Below are positions 60,396-64,000 of a DNA stretch of 64,000 nt, one piece after another (position 1 is the first letter of the stretch; the number at the start of each line of letters is the position of its first letter). The notes beneath the pieces were generated by a model. It did not search any database and was not told the DNA's origin. It saw nothing but the letters and a program-made list of their open reading frames with translations. The stretch is from Natroniella acetigena (lineage in GTDB: Bacteria; Bacillota; Halanaerobiia; Halobacteroidales; Halobacteroidaceae). Both the position numbers and the translations under genes were made by a program. The stretch is taken from positions 1 through 64,000 of the forward strand of contig NZ_JALKBX010000004.1 of assembly GCF_023227745.1 (NCBI RefSeq), written 5' to 3'.

Positions 60396-60498
60396 ATTAC
60401 ATCTTTCTTCTGTTAGAAGGAAACCGATATCTATGTTATAATAGCTTGTGTCAGAAGAAACTGATAATAGTTATTATTTGAAGGAAGGGGGAAAGAAG

Positions 60499-61020
60499 AT
60501 GAAACAGATTAATTTTAAATTATTGGTTGGTGTCTTAATTGTTTCATTGGCTGTTTTTTTTCTGGGAAATCATTTGGTAAATAATTATCGTTTAAATCGT
60601 AATTTGACTGATCAATTGATGGAAATTGATGGTATAGAAAATGTTGAAATCAATCAAAGCAATTCTCAATATAGATTGGAGATATTGTTAAATCAAGAAG
60701 TAGAAGACTTACAGTTGACCTTTAATCAACTCAAGGACGAAGTTGATGATACTTTTGAAGAACGAGAGTATGAAATAGAATTAAAAGCAGATTCAACGGA
60801 GGTGCTTGAGCAAACAAGTAAGGTAGTTGATTTGGCTTTATATGAAGCGATCACAACTGGTGAGTTTGTTAAATTAGCTGAGCGAATTGAGAATTACAGA
60901 GAAGAATATGGGTTAGAAGAAGCAATAATTCAGGTTGACAGTGAGCATATTTATTTAACTTTAATTGAAGATGAAGCAGTACTTTATAAAGTTGTAGAAC
61001 GAGAGGCAAAAAATGATTAG
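60499..61020 (+). CDS. single-pass membrane hypothetical protein, 173 aa
   Basis: Not recognised. One N-terminal helix (FKLLVGVLIVSLAVFFLG), then about 140 acidic residues with alternating helices and strands. GGAAGGGGGAAAG precedes ATG 60499. It sits 12 nt before the FtsH-like gene, so the two may work together at the membrane. Confidence 0.75.
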   Translation: MKQINFKLLVGVLIVSLAVFFLGNHLVNNYRLNRNLTDQLMEIDGIENVEINQSNSQYRLEILLNQEVEDLQLTFNQLKDEVDDTFEEREYEIELKADSTEVLEQTSKVVDLALYEAITTGEFVKLAERIENYREEYGLEEAIIQVDSEHIYLTLIEDEAVLYKVVEREAKND

Positions 61021-61032
61021 GAGGTGACAGAG

Positions 61033-62529
61033 ATGGTTAAAGAATTCAGTTTAGGAATTGGACTAGCAATTGTTATCTTTTTAGCTGTACAAGGGATTAA
61101 TTTATTTCCATTCGTCTTTTTAGGTGGAATAGGATATTACTTCTTTAAAACTATTGGTAAAGAAGAGTTGGGAAATAAATTTTTAATCACAGGTGGTAAT
61201 GATGATCAGTCAAATGTTCCTCAAGTAGATTTTGCAGACATTGGGGGACAAGAGACAGCTAAAAATGAACTATTAGAAGCATTAGAATTTGTTAAGAGTA
61301 AAGAAGAGATCAAGAAGTTAGGAATTAGACCGTTAAAGGGTTTGTTGTTGAGTGGACCACCGGGAACTGGAAAGACATTGATGGCTAAAGCAGCAGCTAA
61401 CTATATCGAGTCTGTCTTTATTTCTACATCGGGAAGTGAATTTATTGAGATGTATGCTGGTGTAGGGGCCAAGCGGGTGAGAAAGATATTTAAGGAAGCC
61501 CGAGATAAGGCAAAGAAAGCAGAGAAGAATAATGCAATTATCTTTATTGATGAGATCGATATTTTAGGTGGTAAACGGGGCCAAAATGGTAGCCATATGG
61601 AATATGATCAAACTTTAAACCAATTACTGGTTGAACTTGATGGGATCTCTGTAGATGATCAAGTCAATATTTTGGTTATTGGGGCTACTAATAGAATTGA
61701 TATTTTAGATAATGCACTATTACGACCGGGTCGATTTGATCGAATTGTAAAGGTTGATCTACCTGATAAAGAGGGAAGAGAGCATATTTTAGAGATTCAT
61801 ACTAAAAATAAACCTTTAGTAGCTGATGTTAGTTTAGAGCAACTTGCTAAAGAGACATTCCGTTTCTCAGGAGCTCAACTGGAGAATCTGACTAATGAAG
61901 CTGCAATTATGGCAATGAGAGAAGAAGCAGAAGAGATTGAGATGAAACACTTTAAGGAAGCGATCGATAAAGTAATGATGGGAGAAAAATTGAATCGTCG
62001 TCCTAATGAAGAAGAGTTGAAACGGGTTGCTTACCATGAGACTGGACATGCTTTATTAGGAGAAGTAGTTAATCCTAATTCTGTCTCTAATATTACGATT
62101 ACGTCACGAGGAAAGGCATTAGGGTATGTAAGGCATAACCCTGAGGATGATTTTTATCTACAGACAGTTGATTATTTAAAGGATCAGATTGCAGTCTTAA
62201 TTGCTGGTTCTTTAGTGGAAGAAGAGATTTTAGGGAATCGAAGTACAGGTGCAGCTAATGACTTCAAAAAAGCGATGGAGTTGGCTAAGAAGATTGTATT
62301 TTCAGGAATGTCTAAATTAGGTGTAGTAAGTAAGGATACTGTTCCGCAAAAGTTATTGTATGATACTATGAGTGAAATTATTGCTGAACAAGAAGAACGA
62401 GTTACAGCAGAAATCTTGCCTAATCAAGAGTTTATTGCTGAGGTTGTTGAAGATTTATTGGTGCAAGAAAGTATTAGTGGAGAAGAGTTTAGAGCAAGAT
62501 TGAAAACTGAACAAGAAGTAGTAGCATAA
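61033..62529 (+). CDS. FtsH-like membrane AAA+ metalloprotease
   Basis: 498 aa. Two short N-terminal hydrophobic segments without the usual FtsH periplasmic domain, then AAA+ domain: Walker A GPPGTGKT (about 108), Walker B IIFIDEIDI, pore loop FIEMYAGVGAKRVR, SRH RPGRFDR; protease HETGH (about 335). About 100 residues shorter than housekeeping FtsH, so probably a specialised paralogue. ATG 61033 follows AGGAGGTGA. Confidence 0.85.
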   Translation: MVKEFSLGIGLAIVIFLAVQGINLFPFVFLGGIGYYFFKTIGKEELGNKFLITGGNDDQSNVPQVDFADIGGQETAKNELLEALEFVKSKEEIKKLGIRPLKGLLLSGPPGTGKTLMAKAAANYIESVFISTSGSEFIEMYAGVGAKRVRKIFKEARDKAKKAEKNNAIIFIDEIDILGGKRGQNGSHMEYDQTLNQLLVELDGISVDDQVNILVIGATNRIDILDNALLRPGRFDRIVKVDLPDKEGREHILEIHTKNKPLVADVSLEQLAKETFRFSGAQLENLTNEAAIMAMREEAEEIEMKHFKEAIDKVMMGEKLNRRPNEEELKRVAYHETGHALLGEVVNPNSVSNITITSRGKALGYVRHNPEDDFYLQTVDYLKDQIAVLIAGSLVEEEILGNRSTGAANDFKKAMELAKKIVFSGMSKLGVVSKDTVPQKLLYDTMSEIIAEQEERVTAEILPNQEFIAEVVEDLLVQESISGEEFRARLKTEQEVVA

Positions 62530-62562
62530 GCAGGCTAACTTGCAAAAGTTGGTCTGCTTTTT
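62528..62562 (+). terminator. intrinsic terminator after the FtsH-like gene
   Basis: AAGCAGGCTAACTT pairs with AAGTTGGTCTGCTT, then TTT. Confidence 0.88.
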
Positions 62563-62569
62563 CACATAC

Positions 62570-62875
62570 AATATTGTGGCACTTTCGTGCCACAGGAATT
62601 AGGAATTTGGAATAAGTAATCAGTAAAAAAATCATGTAGGGGCAGGTCCCTGTGGATATGGTCTTTATGTTTTTCACGAACAGTCCTGGTTTCTAGGACT
62701 GGTAGGGTGATTTTCATGAAAGGGTTGATAAACCCTGTAGGGGTTTCACGAAGAGTCTTGATTTTTAGACTCGTAGGTCTGCCCATGTTAAACCAGGGCG
62801 ACCACGGGGAGTCGCCCCTACAAAAACATATTATTTCACGAACGAAAAGTGCCACTTAATATCAATAAAATTGGA
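62570..62875 (+). mobile_element. nested repeat: element A remnant split by another element
   Basis: The ATATTGTGGCACTTTCGTGC hairpin at the left and AAAGTGCCACTTAATATCAA at the right are element A ends. Between them an element is bounded by TGTAGGGGCAGGTCCCTGTG (62635) and the roughly complementary CACGGGGAGTCGCCCCTACA (62802). Inside that are three hairpin modules (62671-62778). No gene is supported here. Confidence 0.75.
62671..62778 (+). repeat. three tandem hairpin modules with different stems
   Basis: Each module is TTTCACGAA or TTTCATGAA, then a hairpin, then GTAGGG/GTAGGT. Stems: CAGTCCT/AGGACTG (62681-62701), AGGGTT/AACCCT (62721-62736), GAGTCT/AGACTC (62753-62772). A further unpaired TTTCACGAA stands at 62834-62842. 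Confidence 0.85.
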
Positions 62876-62973
62876 TTTTAGAACAATAATTGATTATAAT
62901 AAGGGTGAAAAGATAGATAGTTGACAATACCTTTATCGAATAATCATTAAATAATTATAAGTAGGTGATAGTT

Positions 62974-63669
62974 ATGTCAAGTAAGGTTTTGGTCGTTGAT
63001 GATGAGGAGAATATAGTTGAATTAATCAAATTTAACTTAGAACAAGAAGGCTATCAAGTATTAACTGCTTATGATGGAGTTGAAGCATTAGAGAAGGTTA
63101 AAGAGAAAGAATTTGATTTAGTAGTTTTGGACCTGATGTTACCGCAAATTGATGGGTTTGAAGTTTGTCGTCAAATCAGAACGGATGATAAATTAAAGAG
63201 GCTACCAGTTATTATGTTATCAGCTAAGGGAGAAGAGGTTGATAAGGTATTAGGATTAGAACTGGGGGCTGATGACTATGTAACTAAGCCATTCAGTCCT
63301 CGGGAATTGATTGCTAGAGTGAAGGCAGTTTTACGACGAAGTAGTAATATTTTAGATTTAGATCAAAAATTAATAGAACAAGGTGAGATTAAGTTTGATT
63401 TAGAGAAGTATCAAGTTAAGATTAAGGGCCAAGAGCTCAATTTAACCCCTAAAGAATTTGCAGTATTATCAATTTTAATTGAGCATCCTGGACAAGTCTT
63501 CTCTCGTAGCTATTTATTAGCAGAGATCTGGGGTTATGATTATCATGGTGATACAAGGACAATTGATGTTCATATTAGAAGGTTGAGAAAGAAGATTGCT
63601 CAGTATAGTGAAGAAGAATATATCTTAACAGTTAGAGGTGTTGGATATAAATTTAAAGAATTAAAATAA
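62974..63669 (+). CDS. OmpR/PhoB-family response regulator
   Basis: 231 aa. Receiver domain with VLVVDDEENIVELI acidic pocket, phosphoacceptor Asp in LVVLDLMLPQIDGFEVC, Thr/Ser in IMLSAKG and Lys in DDYVTKPFSPREL; C-terminal winged helix (LNLTPKEFAVLSILIEHPGQ, RTIDVHIRRLRKKI, TVRGVGYKF). ATG 62974 follows AGGTGATA. Paired with the sensor kinase 12 nt downstream; likely PhoP/WalR-like, but the signal is unknown. Confidence 0.92.
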   Translation: MSSKVLVVDDEENIVELIKFNLEQEGYQVLTAYDGVEALEKVKEKEFDLVVLDLMLPQIDGFEVCRQIRTDDKLKRLPVIMLSAKGEEVDKVLGLELGADDYVTKPFSPRELIARVKAVLRRSSNILDLDQKLIEQGEIKFDLEKYQVKIKGQELNLTPKEFAVLSILIEHPGQVFSRSYLLAEIWGYDYHGDTRTIDVHIRRLRKKIAQYSEEEYILTVRGVGYKFKELK

Positions 63670-63681
63670 GGAGCTAGCGAT

Positions 63682-64000
63682 ATGTTACGAAAACTTTCTA
63701 GTATTAAAAGTAAGATTGTAATTTTATATTTAATTTTATTAGTAGTCACCATGGTATTTGCAGGTTATTATTTACAACATTCTTTACAAAATTACTTTTC
63801 TCAGTGGATGGAACAAGAAGTGATCAAGAAGATGAATTTAGTTACTGATGTTATCAATCCGTTACTTGAAGAAGGAGATTTAACCTCTTTAAATGAGGCT
63901 GTCAATAATTTTGGGGATAAATTAGAGACTCGATTTACGATTATTGATTCAGAAGGAGTTCCTTTGGCAGATTCTAGAGAGGAACCTCAAAAGATGGAAA
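63682..64000 (+). CDS. sensor histidine kinase, N-terminal part (runs off window)
   Basis: ATG 63682 follows AAGGAG. The visible 106 residues contain one membrane helix (IVILYLILLVVTMVFAGYYL) and the start of an extracytoplasmic sensor domain (TRFTIIDSEGVPLADSREEP, typical of PhoR/WalK-type kinases). The kinase domains lie beyond the window. Confidence 0.85.
   Translation, partial: MLRKLSSIKSKIVILYLILLVVTMVFAGYYLQHSLQNYFSQWMEQEVIKKMNLVTDVINPLLEEGDLTSLNEAVNNFGDKLETRFTIIDSEGVPLADSREEPQKME

Noticed and set aside
62562-62855. 97-aa minus-strand ORF
   Set aside because: Consists of hairpin repeat sequence; no family features or ribosome site.

Overview
The window looks like chromosomal DNA of an anaerobic, spore-forming, low-G+C, halophilic Firmicute. 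The best guess is a member of the Halanaerobiales (family Halobacteroidaceae: Orenia, Halobacteroides, Acetohalobium and relatives). The reasons are the AT-rich sequence, sigma-G with spoIIR, an anaerobic NrdD reductase, oxygen-independent cobalamin synthesis, and ablA-ablB for the osmolyte N-epsilon-acetyl-beta-lysine. The genus is an inference; there is no rRNA in the window. Almost all genes lie on the + strand.

Layout. 1-6 kb: half of an ABC exporter, a decayed cobalamin riboswitch with a decayed substrate-binding-protein gene, a YbhN-like membrane protein and pssA. 5.6-29 kb: a cobalt and cobalamin region. Two intact cobalamin riboswitches precede a secreted His-rich protein and a NikL-CbiM-CbiQ-CbiO cobalt importer. 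These are followed by cbiX, C, D, E, T, L, F, G, H, J, cobU, two tandem cbiP paralogues, cbiB, cbiA, cobO, cobS, a PduX-like kinase, cobD and a CobC-like phosphatase. Together they take sirohydrochlorin and cobalt to cobinamide and on to cobalamin; no cobT (lower-ligand activation) is present. 30.7-36 kb: sigG, spoIIR, a YlmC-like gene, then nrdR-nrdD behind a NrdR-box pair. 36-41 kb: argF, a second NikK(frameshifted)/NikM/NikL set with no Q or O subunit, and a LysM/M23 peptidase. 41.5-45.4 kb: znuA-znuC-znuB behind a 7-1-7 palindrome, then a Fur-family regulator. 45.5-51.6 kb: ablA-ablB and argG-GNAT-argH. 51.9-64 kb: DUF2103, a LysM protein, a DUF362 ferredoxin protein, rimO-pgsA-pgpA, ppk, an FtsH-like protease, and a PhoB/PhoR-type two-component pair cut by the window end.

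The most unusual aspects are non-coding or modular. (1) A domain of about 115 residues centred on an HDHWHG motif occurs both as a stand-alone secreted protein downstream of a cobalamin riboswitch and as an insertion in the ZnuA-like zinc lipoprotein. (2) Dispersed fold-back elements fill nearly every gap of the cobalamin operon and even the variable arms of all three cobalamin riboswitches. (3) Short hairpin modules have constant flanks, and their stem sequences change while staying complementary. (4) A 71-nt leader element occurs twice, 61/71 identical with no indels, before an ABC exporter and before cobD. (5) Metal and nucleotide operators can be read directly: a Zur-type box, a NrdR-box pair and an ArgR box.
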